A stretch of DNA of 64,000 nucleotides from Euglena gracilis. Taxonomy: Eukaryota; Euglenida; Euglenophyceae; Euglenales. The stretch spans positions 35,532,227 through 35,596,226 of the forward strand of contig CP154957.1 of the NCBI GenBank assembly GCA_039621445.1, given 5' to 3'. Under the pieces are notes generated by a model. It saw only the letters and a list, made by a program, of their open reading frames with translations. It did not search any database and had not been told where the DNA came from. Made by a program: the position numbers and the translations under genes. Positions 51,701 to 62,133 of the stretch are shown here, piece after piece. How positions within the stretch are numbered: position 1 is the first letter of the stretch; every line of letters starts with the position of its first letter.

Positions 51701-52809
51701 AGACCCCCCCACTGATAAAATGCCCGAAATCCAGTAGGATCTGGTTTGGTTGGTGGCCGAAAGGCGGGTTGCTCCTGAGTGGGAGGGGAAATGAGCAGGG
51801 GGGGGAGAAAGCAACAAGGCTCCTCAAAACATGCTATGCAAAAAAAATGCAAAAAAAGCAAGTTGTGTATACATTCCTTTCAAGAGCTCCCCGGGATGTA
51901 CACTTTTCCACTGGAGAGGACTTCAAAAATTTCACCTGTTCCAAAAATGCAACATTAATGGAAAATGTGATGCAGACTTGTGAAATGATATGCTGGTTCA
52001 CCTAGTTGCATCCACTTTTTTTTCATTATGCAACTACTGCTTATGTGAAATTGGCCCCAAAAATGTGAAATATGCAACGTCCAGTTGTCTGGTGGTGGAA
52101 CAATTTGCCTGCGGCAATGTCCAAACAAAGTGAAAATGCAAAAAAAAATGCAAAAAATGCGGCATTTCACATTTTTTTCATCGTGCAAAAAAATGCAAAT
52201 CATGCAAAAAAGTGCAAATTTTCAAGGTTTCGATTATTCAAAATAATGCAAATTATGTTACATACCCCCCTGCAATCAGTCAAAGAATTGTCATCTGAAC
52301 CCGACCGCCAAAAAAATGACCTGTGAAACACCCCCCAAAATTGGCATGCTGGTGGGTCACATAAATATAATGCAGAATAAGGTTTTTTTCTGTGGTTTTG
52401 CAGCGGAAAACCGTCGCAGCCCTTTCCTCAAATTGGCCTCACCGGGGGCAGGGGAAAATTTTAATCCGCCTTGATTGATCGGCCCCATGGGGTGTTTGAA
52501 ATGGGGCGGGGGGGGGGCAGAAAGAAAGCAGCCTGGCCGCAATGATCATGAACGCCGGCGCCAGAGCACCCTGTCCTGCACCTTGCCACTGGGTTGGGGG
52601 TGTGTGGAAAGCCTCTTCCGACTCTATGGGCCTCGGGCTGACGGGGACTCTCTGGGCGGGACGGCGAATCGCTTCAGCCGCAGCGGGGGGACGCTGTAGA
52701 TGGTGCCGAGGAAGAGGCCGAACACGTACAGCGCGGTGATGAGAGGGCCGAAGTGGGTGGAGACGATGGCGGCGCCGACCATGCTGAGGGCGGCCACGAG
52801 GACCCACGC
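48721..52809 (-). CDS. homogentisate phytyltransferase (UbiA family), 3' five exons
   Basis: Joins homogentisate to phytyl diphosphate in the plastid, the committed step of tocopherol synthesis (a solanesyltransferase cannot be excluded). Exons: 52809-52658, 52556-52539, 51652-51492, 50294-50180, 48904-48721, giving 209 uninterrupted codons and TGA. Order of features: [44 protein letters not shown], the second Asp motif [15 protein letters not shown], then LSTTLGV..., WMPHVFSRP, and [15 protein letters not shown] at the end, all matching HPT spacing. Several membrane helices are evident. The first Asp motif and transit peptide are upstream, beyond the N gap, and were not found. Function is firm at family level. 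Confidence 0.9.
48905..50179 (-). other. nonconventional intron 4 (1275 bp) carrying a MITE
   Basis: 5' GGG-CAG-GC and 3' AC-CTG-ACTTC. Joins SWAV|WMPHVF exactly as in the family. Contains the hAT-like MITE 49369-49810. Confidence 0.7.
49369..49810. mobile_element. hAT-like MITE (442 bp) with 8-bp target duplication
   Basis: Ends are CAGGCATTTGCTTAAGG and its reverse complement. GTGGCAAC is duplicated exactly (49361-49368 and 49811-49818). Eight-base duplications and CAG-starting ends point to the hAT superfamily. The interior is a nested foldback with C/G runs and two GGCGC-type hairpins (about 49518, 49642) and encodes no protein. Confidence 0.8.
50295..51491 (-). other. conventional GT-AG intron 3 (1197 bp)
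   Basis: Donor CCG|GTGTGT, acceptor GGCAG|GGG. Joins DTAG|DKQFG in frame. A conventional intron beside nonconventional ones is normal for euglenids. Confidence 0.75.
51653..52538 (-). other. nonconventional intron 2 (886 bp)
   Basis: 5' GGC-CAG-GC and 3' GC-CTG-CCGGG; CAGGC pairs with GCCTG. Splicing gives ATT GC|G ACG TGC, i.e. IATCRGF, the expected family sequence. Confidence 0.75.
52539..52556 (-). other. 18-nt micro-exon of the phytyltransferase gene
   Basis: Bases from G to ...ATTGC encode the AFMII part of the conserved PAFMIIATCRGF block. It is bounded by two nonconventional introns. Without it the family motif is broken; with it the frame and the alignment are exact. Confidence 0.75.
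52557..52657 (-). other. nonconventional intron 1 (101 bp)
   Basis: 5' GCC-CAG-AG and 3' CT-CTG-GCGCC: CAG at +4 to +6, CTG at -8 to -6, and CCAGAG pairs with CTCTGG. No GT-AG alternative keeps the protein. Confidence 0.75.
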
Positions 52810-52828
52810 CTGAGATGGGGGGGGGCTT

Positions 52829-52841
52829 NNNNNNNNNNNNN
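52829..52841. other. assembly gap (13 N)
   Basis: Thirteen N's just upstream of phytyltransferase exon 1. True length is unknown; upstream exons may be affected. Confidence 1.
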
Positions 52842-53126
52842 GGGGTGGAGGGGGGAGTTTTCTGCCTCTCGTGATGCAGAATGCTTGCATTTCTAAAGGA
52901 TTTTCATGTAATCCCTGTTTCATCATTGGTTTTTTACCCCTCCGGACCCCCATCAAGGGCCCACCGACCCCCCACCGACCAAAGATTTCCATCTGGGGGT
53001 GTTTATTTTGGCGTAAGACACTTATTTGGACCCATCCGGACCATTTCCGGGTGATTTGGGCCCGCCACAGACCATTTTTATGACCGCCGACTAGCCACCG
53101 ACTAGTTTGCATTGGATTTTCTTCAT
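52842..53126. repeat. 285-bp repeat, copy 1
   Basis: Closely matches 54687-54970, including ATGCAGAATGCTTGCATTTC and CCCCATCAAGGGCCCACCG. In both copies it runs directly into GGGGGGCTTAAAAGTCGGCGG, so it may be part of one larger element with the next entry. Confidence 0.85.
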
Positions 53127-53908
53127 GGGGGGGGCTTAAAAGTCGGCGGTTTGGACCAAGTCGGCCGACTACCCACTACCCCCCCCCCCCCTGTCTCGCC
53201 AACTAGCTACCGACCAGGCCTATTCGGCCGACCAATTGGGTAGTCAGCCGACTAGTCGGCCAACTACCCACTACCCCCCCCCCCGTCTACCGCCTTGCGC
53301 CCCAGGTGACCCCCCCACCCATGACCCCCCGCTGTGTGACCCCCCCCGTGACCCGAACCCCCCCCCCCCGGTTAATCGCTTCTTTTTCGTAGTCGGAAGA
53401 AGAGGTGTCCCGGGTTTGGGAAAGGAAGATGGCCAGGTTGGGGGGGGTAGATCTGGCCTGGGTGGGGGGGGCAGTGGGCCGACCTTAGGTCGGCCCACGG
53501 TCGCCAAAGGTCGAAAGGTCGTCCTTGGTCAATGTCAAAAAGTGTTCCCGGGCAAATTAGCGCGACATACAAACAAAAGGAGTTGCACACACAAGGGATT
53601 TTGTTATTTTAGGGCCGCCGAACAGTTGCCCGCGGCGCTACAATGCAAAAAAAAACTGAGTAGGAAATACCCATAGCGACCTTTGGCGACCTTTGGCGAC
53701 CGTGGGCCGACCTAAGGTCGGCCCACTACCCCCCCCCCCCCCAGTGCCAAACGGTAGACTGGGGGGGGGGAGTGGGTAGTCGGCCGACTAGTCGGCCGAC
53801 TACCCAATTGGTCCGCGCACTAGTCGGCCGACCAATTGGGTAGTCGGCCAACTACCCACTCTTATGTACTAACGGGTCAAAACCGCCGACTTTTAAGCCC
53901 CCCCCCCC
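53127..53908. mobile_element. foldback element with long GTCGGCCGAC-rich inverted ends
   Basis: The left end GGGGCTTAAAAGTCGGCGGTTT (from 53131) is mirrored by AAACCGCCGACTTTTAAGCCCC near 53880-53902. The arms (about 150 bp each) are built of TCGGCCGACTA and CAATTGGGTAG units. A second inner pair, TAGGTCGGCCCAC / GTGGGCCGACCTA (53486-53500 and 53702-53727), encloses a short GC-rich core. No transposase. Confidence 0.6.
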
Positions 53909-54462
53909 TGGGAAAAAACTTTTGTCTAAATCACCTCAACACCAGTCAAAACCCACCCAAATGGCTCCAGAACCCCCCAATCGGGGGTGAATATGCAAAA
54001 AAAAATTGGGGAAAATGTCCATTTTGGGCCACTTTTGACAAAAGAACACCTCTCCCCATTGGATTTTCAATATAAGTCAAAATTTGCACAAAAAAAGGTC
54101 TTATCCCTCCAAGTCTATTGCCAACATAGAAGGGATTTTGTTATTTGAGGGGGGGGGTGCGGGGGGGGGCAGAGCCCCCCCCCCCCCGCCAATGCCAAAG
54201 TGAGCCACAAAAACGATTTAGCCCCCAAGTAACCCCCCCCCCAAATATAAAACCCCCGGTTTTATAATTGGGCGGAAATTTAAAGACCCCGAGGGGGGGT
54301 TTATATTTGGGGGGGTTTTATATTCGGTCGGAAAAATCAACTTCCCGGTGGGCTCCAGTAGACACTTTTTTGGTCCAAAATAACAAATCCGCCCACCCTT
54401 GGGGGTCCAAAAACTTCATTTTTCGGGCGAAGGAGCAATTTTCACATGTTTTTGGTAAAAAT
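53909..54462. other. no gene recognised
   Basis: Low-complexity sequence with C/G runs and another ACAnAGAAGGGATTTTGTTATTT motif (54125), which also occurs near 53585 and 54655. Confidence 0.45.
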
Positions 54463-54650
54463 TGTTCCCAAATCTGCCAAAAATGACAATTTTGGGAGAT
54501 ATTTTGTCGAAAATTTTGCCTTCCAGCGCTTCGCGCCGGAGGGGGGGGGGTTATATTTGGGCGGGATTTCAAGATCCTCAGGGGGGGGTTTATATTTGGG
54601 GGGGGGTTTGTATTTGGGGGGGTTTATATTTGGGGGGGGTTTATGTTGCC
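54463..54650. repeat. dispersed repeat, copy 2 (matches 1-183)
   Basis: Same order of blocks as at 1-183: TGCCAAAAATGACAATTT, a GCGCTTCGCGC hairpin, a G run, then GGGCGGGATTTCAAGATCCT. Confidence 0.75.
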
Positions 54651-54686
54651 AACACAGAAGGGATTTTGTTATTTGAGGCTCGGATG

Positions 54687-55125
54687 GGGGTGGAGGGGGG
54701 AGTTTTCTGCCTCTCGTGATGCAGAATGCTTGCATTTCTAAAGGATTTTCATGTAATCCCTGTTTCATCATTGGTTTTTTACCCCTCCGGACCCCCATCA
54801 AGGGCCCACCGACCCCCCACCGACCAAAGATTTCCGTCTGGGGCCGTTTATTTAGGCGTAAGACACTTTTTTGGACCCATCCGGACCAATTCCGGGTGAT
54901 TTGGGCCCGCCACAGACCATTTTTATGACCGCCGACTAGCCACCGACTAGTTTGCATTGAATTCTCTTCATGGGGGGGGCTTAAAAGTCGGCGGTTTGGA
55001 CCCGTTAGTACATTAGAGTGGGTAGTCGGCCGACTAGTCGGCCGACTACCCACTACCCCCCCCCCCCAGTCTACCGCCGACTAGTTACCGACCAGCCAGT
55101 CGGCCGACCAATTGGGTAGTCCCGC
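54687..55125. repeat. 285-bp repeat copy 2 with truncated foldback end
   Basis: Repeats 52842-53126 and continues into one arm only of the foldback element (GTCGGCGG, GGCCGACTAGTCGGCC), ending near 55125 without the opposite arm. Confidence 0.75.
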
Positions 55126-56033
55126 AAGGTTGTGTTCAATGCCAATGTAGATGAAAAATTCTTTCAAAAAGCCTTGAATGTAAACTCTGTTTTTGATACC
55201 AAATTTTCTGGACGCCAAATTTTGGGGGGTTTTGGCCAATTGTAGAGTGAGGAAGTAAGCTGGGAAGGCAAATGACTTTTGTTTTTTGGGGGAAAAATGA
55301 TACGGTGGCGGTTAATCGAAATTAATCGAGGGACAAACACGGTTAATCGAAAATTGGTTAATCGACCCCCGACCCCCAATTAACCATGGTTAATCGCTTG
55401 ACCTGGAAAATGACGGTTAATTGCCCTACCCCCCTGTGCCTGGGCTCCGTTGGTGTCCTCATGGAAAGTAATCTACGGAATTTCTATACACAAATCGTTG
55501 CTGAGCCCAGATTTCAGCCTGAACCCGGCCATCAGCCTGAACCCGATTTGTTTAAAACCGTGTTCAGAGCCCGCCAAATGCCTGCCCTGAAATTCTTTGT
55601 GATGACTCACGTAATCAGAGAAAAATGCGAAAAACATGAAAAATTGATGGAAAAAAACGCCCCCCCCCCTGAAATTCGTGGCTGGCCACGGATGCCTGCC
55701 CTGAAATTCGTGCCTAGCCACGAATGCCTACCCTTAAATTACTGGCCACGAATGCCTACCCTTAAATTACTGGCTAGCTAGGGTGTTGACTGAAATTTCC
55801 GGCCCCTGAAATTTCACGAAATTTCACGTTTTTACTTGTCTTTCCAACCACTTTTCACGAATGTCACCACCCTAGCCATGTATGCCTGCCCTGAAATTCG
55901 TGGCTAGCCACGGATGCCTGCCCTGAAATCCGTGGCTAGCCATGGATGCCTGCCCTGAAAGTTCTGGCACCTCCACTCTGTGTGAACGTACATTTTTGTT
56001 TTCCCCCACAGCCTTGCTATGGCAAAGCGCGCG

Positions 56034-56300
56034 GTGAACCTTGTAAAATAGAACTCTTCCTTGCTGCTCTTGCGGTGTACCAGCAAAATGCCAAGGAACT
56101 GAAGGTTGACCCCCTTCATGGCAATTTGCTGGTGAAAAGCAGCGAGAAGAAAAAGTCAGGCTCCAAGGGTACAGAGCTCGCTGGTGTGGCCAACTGTTCT
56201 TCTCCAAACTTTTTGAACACATGCAAGCCTCTTATCCAGAGCTGGATGATTCTTCGTTGCCTGGACGGGGTGGGAACTGGAACCCAGCCTTTTATTTGAT
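56034..56300 (+). pseudogene. possible exon upstream of the recombinase-like ORF
   Basis: After an AG preceded by a pyrimidine run (TTTTCCCCCACAG, 56009), a frame reads ELFLAALAVYQQNAKELKVD and later KSSEKKKSGSKGTEL. A neighbouring frame continues FEHMQASYPELDDSSLPG, so a frameshift is likely. Not recognised; grouped with the next ORF by position. Confidence 0.3.
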
Positions 56301-56324
56301 GAAGCGAGCATCATTTAACAGTGT

Positions 56325-56753
56325 GTGGCTCAACGCAAGCAGCAGTCAGGAACCATGTTCGTTTCAGGGAATTGTCGGGCAACCTCCTTTCAGACATACG
56401 TGAACGCCGTCGCTCGGGCATTCCGCAAAACCACCAGCGAGGGAGTCGTTGTGCCTTCTTTTGTGTGCCAATTCCCCCGCTTCAACGAAGTGTTTTCGCG
56501 CTCTCTGGGGCGCGAAAGGGCGAAGAAGGCTGTTTCCTCAATGGTCCGGCCTCCAGCTGACGGTTTGCAGCCTAGAGAGTTGGACCACTTGCTAAAGGGG
56601 GTGAATTGGTCCAATCCTTATGAGGCTCAAAGAGCCAACATCCTGGTGGTGGGCTTCACCACTGGACTGCTTAGTGAGGTGCTCCGTCGGCTGGAGATTG
56701 GTTCCTTCACCGAGGGGGTGACAGAGGATGGGGAAATAATGCTCACAGCCTAA
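56325..56753 (+). CDS. tyrosine-recombinase-like fragment (Crypton/DUF3504-like?)
   Basis: 142 codons with no stop. A helical N-terminal part (SFQTYVNAVARAFRKTTSEG) resembles a YR core-binding domain, and PRELDHLLKGVNWSNPYEAQRANILVVGFTTGLLSEVLRRLEIGSF (given in two pieces: PRELDHLL...EAQRA and FTTGLLSEVLRRL) resembles the start of a YR catalytic domain, where the usual R of TGLR is L. The H-x-x-R and Y boxes are missing, so it would be inactive or truncated. The family call is tentative. A Crypton inside TIRs would be unusual, so the two may be unrelated. Confidence 0.35.
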   Translation: MAQRKQQSGTMFVSGNCRATSFQTYVNAVARAFRKTTSEGVVVPSFVCQFPRFNEVFSRSLGRERAKKAVSSMVRPPADGLQPRELDHLLKGVNWSNPYEAQRANILVVGFTTGLLSEVLRRLEIGSFTEGVTEDGEIMLTA

Positions 56754-57129
56754 ATATGGTTCTTTTTTGTGTAAAGCCTGCCGCCTCCTGTGATGTTTTG
56801 CTTTCTGCCCTATATTCCATCCTAGTGGCTTGCTTTCTGTTCATTTCCATTTCTGTGTGCTGTAGAGTGCTTTCCGAACCGCCTCAGCTGTTGAGGGCCA
56901 GCTAGCCTCACAGCATCACATTCGAGAATTCGGCGTCTTTGCTTTCTGTTAATTTGCTTTAATGCATTGGCCTGCACATAATAAAGTTCCGAATGCCTTT
57001 TCAGACTTTTGTGGTTGGCCACGGATGCCTGCCCTGAAATTCGTGGCTAGCCACGGATGCCTGCACGGAAATCCGTGTTCATGACCACGACTTTCATGCA
57101 GGCATTTGGCGGGCTGAACACGGTTTTAA

Positions 57130-59600
57130 GAACAGATTGTTTCCCTCTGTTGAGAGAACAATCCCATTACGAATCCCGTTACAGATGTTGATACAGATGT
57201 TATGATTCTTTTGTATGCAAGAAACGCCCAGACCCATACAAAATCTCCAGTACGCACTCCGCAACATACAGCAATCCCCCCTCCCTCCCTCCTCCCCCTT
57301 CCTTGCGGAATTTATAGCCGTGACAAGGAAAGTCACTTTTTCAGGGGAATGTGAATGCTTTTACGCAATTTCCGCAAGGTTATTCTGTGTTAACATCCCA
57401 ATGCTTGTGACGAGTAAGACACTCACTTGGTCTTGGGTGGGAAGATTCAGATCTGTGGGGCTGAAGGTGGGGCTGAAGGTGGGGTGGGGGCTGAAGGTGG
57501 GGATGATTTCCGCATCGATCAAGGTGATACACAGATCTGGGCTTTTGCATGTTGGCATCCATAAATGGAGTGATTATGGTATCCCTGGCAGGGTTCGTAC
57601 TGGTTGGGAACTCAAGGGTTCACTCAAGGTGTTTGTATTTACGTCTGGAGGACACTTTGGAGCTTCTGCAACATATCAGTGGTGAGAGTCTCTGGGGGCA
57701 CTGGAGACTAGGCACAGGGGGGGCGAGCGGTCGCGCGGGCGGCCGCGGGGGGTCCGAAACTGCCAGGTGAGTTTAGCCAACCTCTGCATCAGCCTCTGTG
57801 CTTTCACCAGCATGCAGATAAGCCGGTACCCATACGGGGGTGCTACCCCCGTGACCCCCCCGTGCCCCCCCCCCCCCCGTGACCCGAGAATCGAGCCTTC
57901 AATTTTCATGCAATGCAGCAACCTTCATCACTTCAGCCTTTCTTTTCATTCATCATTTCAGCCTGCTTTTTGATGTCGGTGGCATTTTGGTCGCTTTTTT
58001 CATGAATTTTCTGGTTGAAACCATCAAAAATTTGCCTTTTGGGGGAAAAATTGGGGGAGGGGAGACATGAATTTTTCGTGGAAGAAAACCCTCCAAAAAG
58101 CAGAGGAGAATTGTCCCATCTCACCTGTCATTTGGACACCCAACGCACCTTCACACCCAGAAATGGGCAAGACGAACTGTCTGCGAAGCAGATTGCATGG
58201 GTTGGACTGGAGGGGACCTGCGGGGTTAGCTGGAATTGCCACTGTCACATGGGACTGTGCAGGCTGCACAGGCTTGGATGTTGCTACGCATGGCTTGTCG
58301 TAGGCGGACAACTCCGCGCGGGGGGGGGGGAAGTGGGGGTCCCGGACCCCCCCCCCCCCGAGCGGCGCGCCTGGCCTCCACTGTGCTGGAGGGGTCCAGA
58401 CATCTGTACTTGGGTGGGGACAGCATATCTGTATTTGTGTTGGATCGGCATCTGTACTGGGATCGGAACAAAATTCCCTTTCAAAAAAATCACCAATTTC
58501 GGACATAAAAATAAAAATCTCCACAAAAATGACCACTTTCGGACCAAAAAGTGTTTTTTTTTGTTCAAAAATGGCCCAAAAATACAAAATGGCCAAAAAT
58601 GACCACTTTTTGGACCTGAAAATCACCAATTTTTGACCCCCTTCTCGTGATGGGATGCAACATCATGAATGCTGCCTCCCGATGCCTCCAAAGTGGCATA
58701 CTTCCCCCGTGACCCCCCCGTGACCCCCTCCCGTGACCCCCCCGTGACCCACACCACCCCCTACAGATATACGGTGCCTGAAAGGCAACATCCTCAACAA
58801 CGGGGGTGTACCCCCCCCCCACCCCCCCCCGCCCCCCCCCCCCCAACCCCCACAAGGAGGGTTTCCGGATCCCAGTACCAGTAGGAGCCAAAAATAACAC
58901 CTTAATTGGCACCCAAATTAGGAATCAAAATTGCCAAAAACGCGCTCCAAACCCCCAACCGGACCTACCTTTGGATCCAAAAGTTCTAAAAATAGGTCAC
59001 ATGTGACGTTGTATGTTAGGTCATACTGGTCACACGTGACCCGTCAAAGCTGCCACGTTCTCCCCGAGGCTCGAATTCTTGCGGGTACTCGGACGGACGA
59101 TGCACAACGTCCAAATGCGCAACGTCGCATCGTCATCGGCATTTGTAAAGGGTTCAGGTGAGTTCCATAGGTCCAAAAGTTCTGGGTAAATCCAAGTGTG
59201 CATTCACTGCTGACGTTAACACTAAGCCTCCGACAGAGAGGAGGGTTGGAGGAGTGCTATTGACTTGCATTTTGTAAACGTACTGCGACCTGGGCATTCT
59301 TGATTCACAAGTGGCAAAGGATCAGCCGGGGACAAACTTTTCATCTTTTTTGATGATCCTAGGAGTATGCTGGAAACGTTCTCTTCAGTTCGAACTTCGT
59401 CGGTTGCATGAATCGTAAATTCACCTGGTCCAAATTGCGTTGGGTTTTGGACGATGATGTCAATTGTGCGTTGATCCATATGTTGGGGGTGTATGAGTCG
59501 CGGGGGGGGGTCGCGAGGGGGGGGTCGGGGACGCGGGGGGGGGGGACGCTGGGGCACCACCATTCTGGGTACATTGATCAGAGCTAGAGCTTTTCCCTAA
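57130..59600. other. no gene recognised; minisatellites and GTGAC/C-run arrays
   Basis: Holds a short G-rich minisatellite (GGGGCTGAAGGTG units, 57457-57502), arrays of CCCCCGTGAC (57846-57890, 58697-58755; also at 53306-53370), and long C runs. A 156-codon plus-strand frame (57215-57685) crosses the minisatellite and looks like no known protein. A short GC-rich stretch at 59055-59155 looks exon-like but is unassigned. Confidence 0.45.
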
Positions 59601-59620
59601 AAAAAAGTTTTCTGTTTTTT

Positions 59621-60076
59621 TTGCAACAAAAGTGTACGAGTCTTTTGAACTTGGGGACAAATTGCACAAGTGAAATGGAAAAGATCGTCCGTATCTGCCG
59701 TATCGGCAACGAAGTGTGGCCCCCCCGCATCCCCGCCGCGTCCCCAACACCCCCGATGAACTTGGCTCGTCCTTCCATAAAGTTACCAAAGTGGCAAACT
59801 GTGGGAGGACAAATTTTGAACACCGTATATGACGAGGAATTGAAAAAAATTGCCGCTTCATTGAATGGAAGGTGTTGCACAATGGCAATGCATGGGTCTT
59901 CCACCTTGACAAGACAACCTTACATTGCTGTTTTGTTGGGAAGTCGGTTGACTGACCAAGGCTGCATAGAGATTACCGGGTACAAAGTGGTGGAAATTGG
60001 GAATAGTTCATGGGTTCATGGTAGTCATGGGTACATTTCAATGGTCGTCGTTTTTCGTATGTTAAAATGGTCATAA
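59621..60076 (+). pseudogene. possible hAT-type transposase fragment (DUF659-like)
   Basis: A frame of 151 codons includes KLPKWQTVGGQILNTVYDEEL, then LNGRCCTMAMHGSSTLTRQP. This resembles the hAT/DUF659 stretch in which 'DGWSN...P' is preceded by a helical segment; here D-G-W is H-G-S, so catalytic residues are not intact. No BED finger or dimerisation domain is nearby. A weak call based on pattern only. Confidence 0.3.
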
Positions 60077-60295
60077 AATGGTGTAATGGAAATGTGTATC
60101 GTCACGTATATGCATATGCAAGAAGCTTTCAATTGCACTTGCTGCACATTGTGTGCCTTACTGCATTGGTAACATAATAAACCGAGGCATCGGTAGGATT
60201 TGTAACAACTGAAGTAGGCTGAGATGAATGAGGAGAGATCGGTGGTTTTTGAAGGGACGCAATTGGTTCCCTCACCCCCCCTCTACTACAAAAAA

Positions 60296-60412
60296 GGGGT
60301 GGCGGACGCCGGTTCTGTCCAAAGCCCGGCGTTCCGGACGCCGGTTCCGTCCTTCGGACGGAACCGGCGTCCGGAACGCCGGGCTTTGGACAGAACCGGC
60401 GTCCGCCACCCC
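60296..60412. repeat. perfect 117-bp palindrome (57-bp arms, 3-bp loop)
   Basis: Arms 60296-60352 and 60356-60412 are exact reverse complements around TTC. They consist of GGACGCCGGTT-type units (GACGCCGGTTCTGTCC, AAAGCCCGGCGTTCCG). Further copies follow to 60465. Confidence 0.95.
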
Positions 60413-61236
60413 TTGTTTAAAGCGGCGTTTTAGAGACGCCGGGTTCAGGACAGAACCGGCGTCCCCACCCTTCGGTCAAAGGACACTCCCAGGACCAATC
60501 TCCGACCACTGATCTGCAATGTCACGCCACTTTGCATTTCACCAAATTCCGGCGATCGCGAGGGTATTTCTGGCTGTGTCAATCGTCCAAGTACAAACTC
60601 ACCCCTCAATTGAAAGCTCTTTTCATCAGATGACTGGCGATCACCACCAAATTCAGCCACGCCTCCTGGAGCTCTTATTTTCTGTCACTGGGAAATCCTG
60701 ATTTCACAACTCTGGTGCCCCGTGGTCAATTCGAAGAGAAAAAACGTTTCTGTAAGGGGTTTTCAGCATCTTAAACCAAAAATCACTGAAAATTACCACA
60801 AATTTCACTCAGATTCTGGCCGATCCGACGATCACGAGCGTATCTCGGGCTGCGTGCAACGTTAGGGTACCAAGTTACCCCTCGATTGAAAGCTCTTTTC
60901 AACAGACGACCAGCGGTGCTCATCAGATCTTTCCACGCTGCACGGTACTCTATTTCCAAATCTGGGCCAATTTTCACCAAATTTGGATATCCACCCCAGT
61001 GGTCCCTAGATGGCAAAATTCATTGTCCTAGATGGTTGAAACAGTCATACCAGCACCTTAGGGCCACTTTTGGGCACTTTTGGTGACATTTTTAGGAATG
61101 AAAACCGGACGCCGGGCTTTGGACAAAACCGGCGTTCCTAACGCCGGGCTTTAGGACAGAACCGGCGTCCGGAAAACCCGTGGGGGGGGACGCCAGTTCT
61201 GTCCTGAACCCGGCGTCTCAAACGCCGGTTTAAAGC
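60413..61236. mobile_element. foldback element with GACGCCGGTTCTGTCC arms
   Basis: TTTAAAGCGGCGTTTTAGAG...CGGGTTCAGGACAG (60417-60450) is mirrored by CTGTCCTGAACCCGGCGTCT...CGCCGGTTTAAAG (61197-61234). More copies of the unit lie at 61100-61170. The 600-bp interior has no gene. With the palindrome it may be one composite element from 60296. Confidence 0.55.
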
Positions 61237-62020
61237 CAAAAAATTTGGCAAATTCTGGTTTACCCCCCCAAAGTGGCCATTTTCCTTCGGCGCCTTTGGC
61301 GCCAAAGGCCAAAATTTGACCCCCCAAAAGTGTCCCCCCCCTTGGAGGGTCGACTAGGGTCAATAAGACGGGTGGGGGGGGTCCAGTTGGGTTGACCGGC
61401 TGGGTCAGTTGGCGTACAGTCGAATGCACCTACGAGGCATGTTCTCAGAAAATTTCAATCTTAAATGCAAAGAAAACAAAAAACAGGAAAACTAATATTA
61501 GTTCCTTATGCTGAAATACACCCCCAAAATGATTTGGTAACACAAAAGATTTTGTTCTTTTGGTGTTTTCAGGCAGTTGAGCAACAAAAGGGATTTGCCT
61601 CCCCCCCTAAAACGGGTGGGTAACACAAGGGGTTTTTCTTTTGGGGGCCTTCGAAAAGTTTTGAAACAAATGGAATTTGCCACCCAAAGTGGGTGGCCAA
61701 CAAATGGACTTTGTTCTTTTGGGTCACTTTATGACTTTCGGTGTCAATTTTTAAATTTTCACCTTGGTTTGAAGCTATTATCAAGGGTTTCCGATTGACT
61801 TCCACAGATTTCAGCCACGATCCATCGTGCTTTATTCTGGGCGATTGCATGTTCCATAAAATTTTGCAGAAATCAAATCTGTAGTGGAGTTTTTCTGACA
61901 GCCAACACCTGCAAGTGTTCATTTTTTTCCTGCATGAGTTGGTTGGTTGTTTTTTTCCACAAATTGGCTGGTTTTTTGCAATTAACCAAATCGTTCACCT
62001 ATGGGAGGGTGGCATTATGT
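61237..62020. other. no gene; degenerate tandem repeats
   Basis: Between 61540 and 61740 about four units of 60-70 bp recur with AACAnAAGG(G/A)nTTT and TTCTTTTGG. The rest shows no signal on either strand. Confidence 0.5.
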
Positions 62021-62133
62021 CAAGAACTGTGTTTGGGCCAAGAGTTAGGGGAGCCCAGGGGCGGGGACCGCGGCGCCTTTGGCGCCGCGGTTGCCCCTGT
62101 GCCCCCCTAAAACCTTGGCCCAAAACACTGTTC
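62021..62133. repeat. imperfect hairpin (MITE-like), 113 bp
   Basis: CAAGAACTGTGTTTGGGCCA pairs with TGGCCCAAAACACTGTTCTTG. The centre is CCGCGGCGCC-TTT-GGCGCCGCGG, a perfect 10-bp stem. Confidence 0.7.

Larger units (their letters stand above)
55552..57129 (+). mobile_element. TIR element carrying a recombinase-like ORF and subterminal repeats
   Basis: The ends TTAAAACCGTGTTCAG..CCCGCCAAATGCCTG (55552-55588) and their reverse complement (57092-57129) form about 33-bp terminal inverted repeats with one 2-base indel. Next to both ends are several copies of an approximately 32-bp unit (ATGCCTGCCCTGAAATTCGT with GGCTAGCCACGG): 55570-55975 and 57017-57075. The ORF inside (56325-56753) is described separately. 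No clear target duplication. Confidence 0.6.

Noticed and set aside
58024-58629. 201-codon minus-strand frame
   Set aside because: Runs through C runs and A/T-rich repeats, has a biased composition and matches no family; probably chance.
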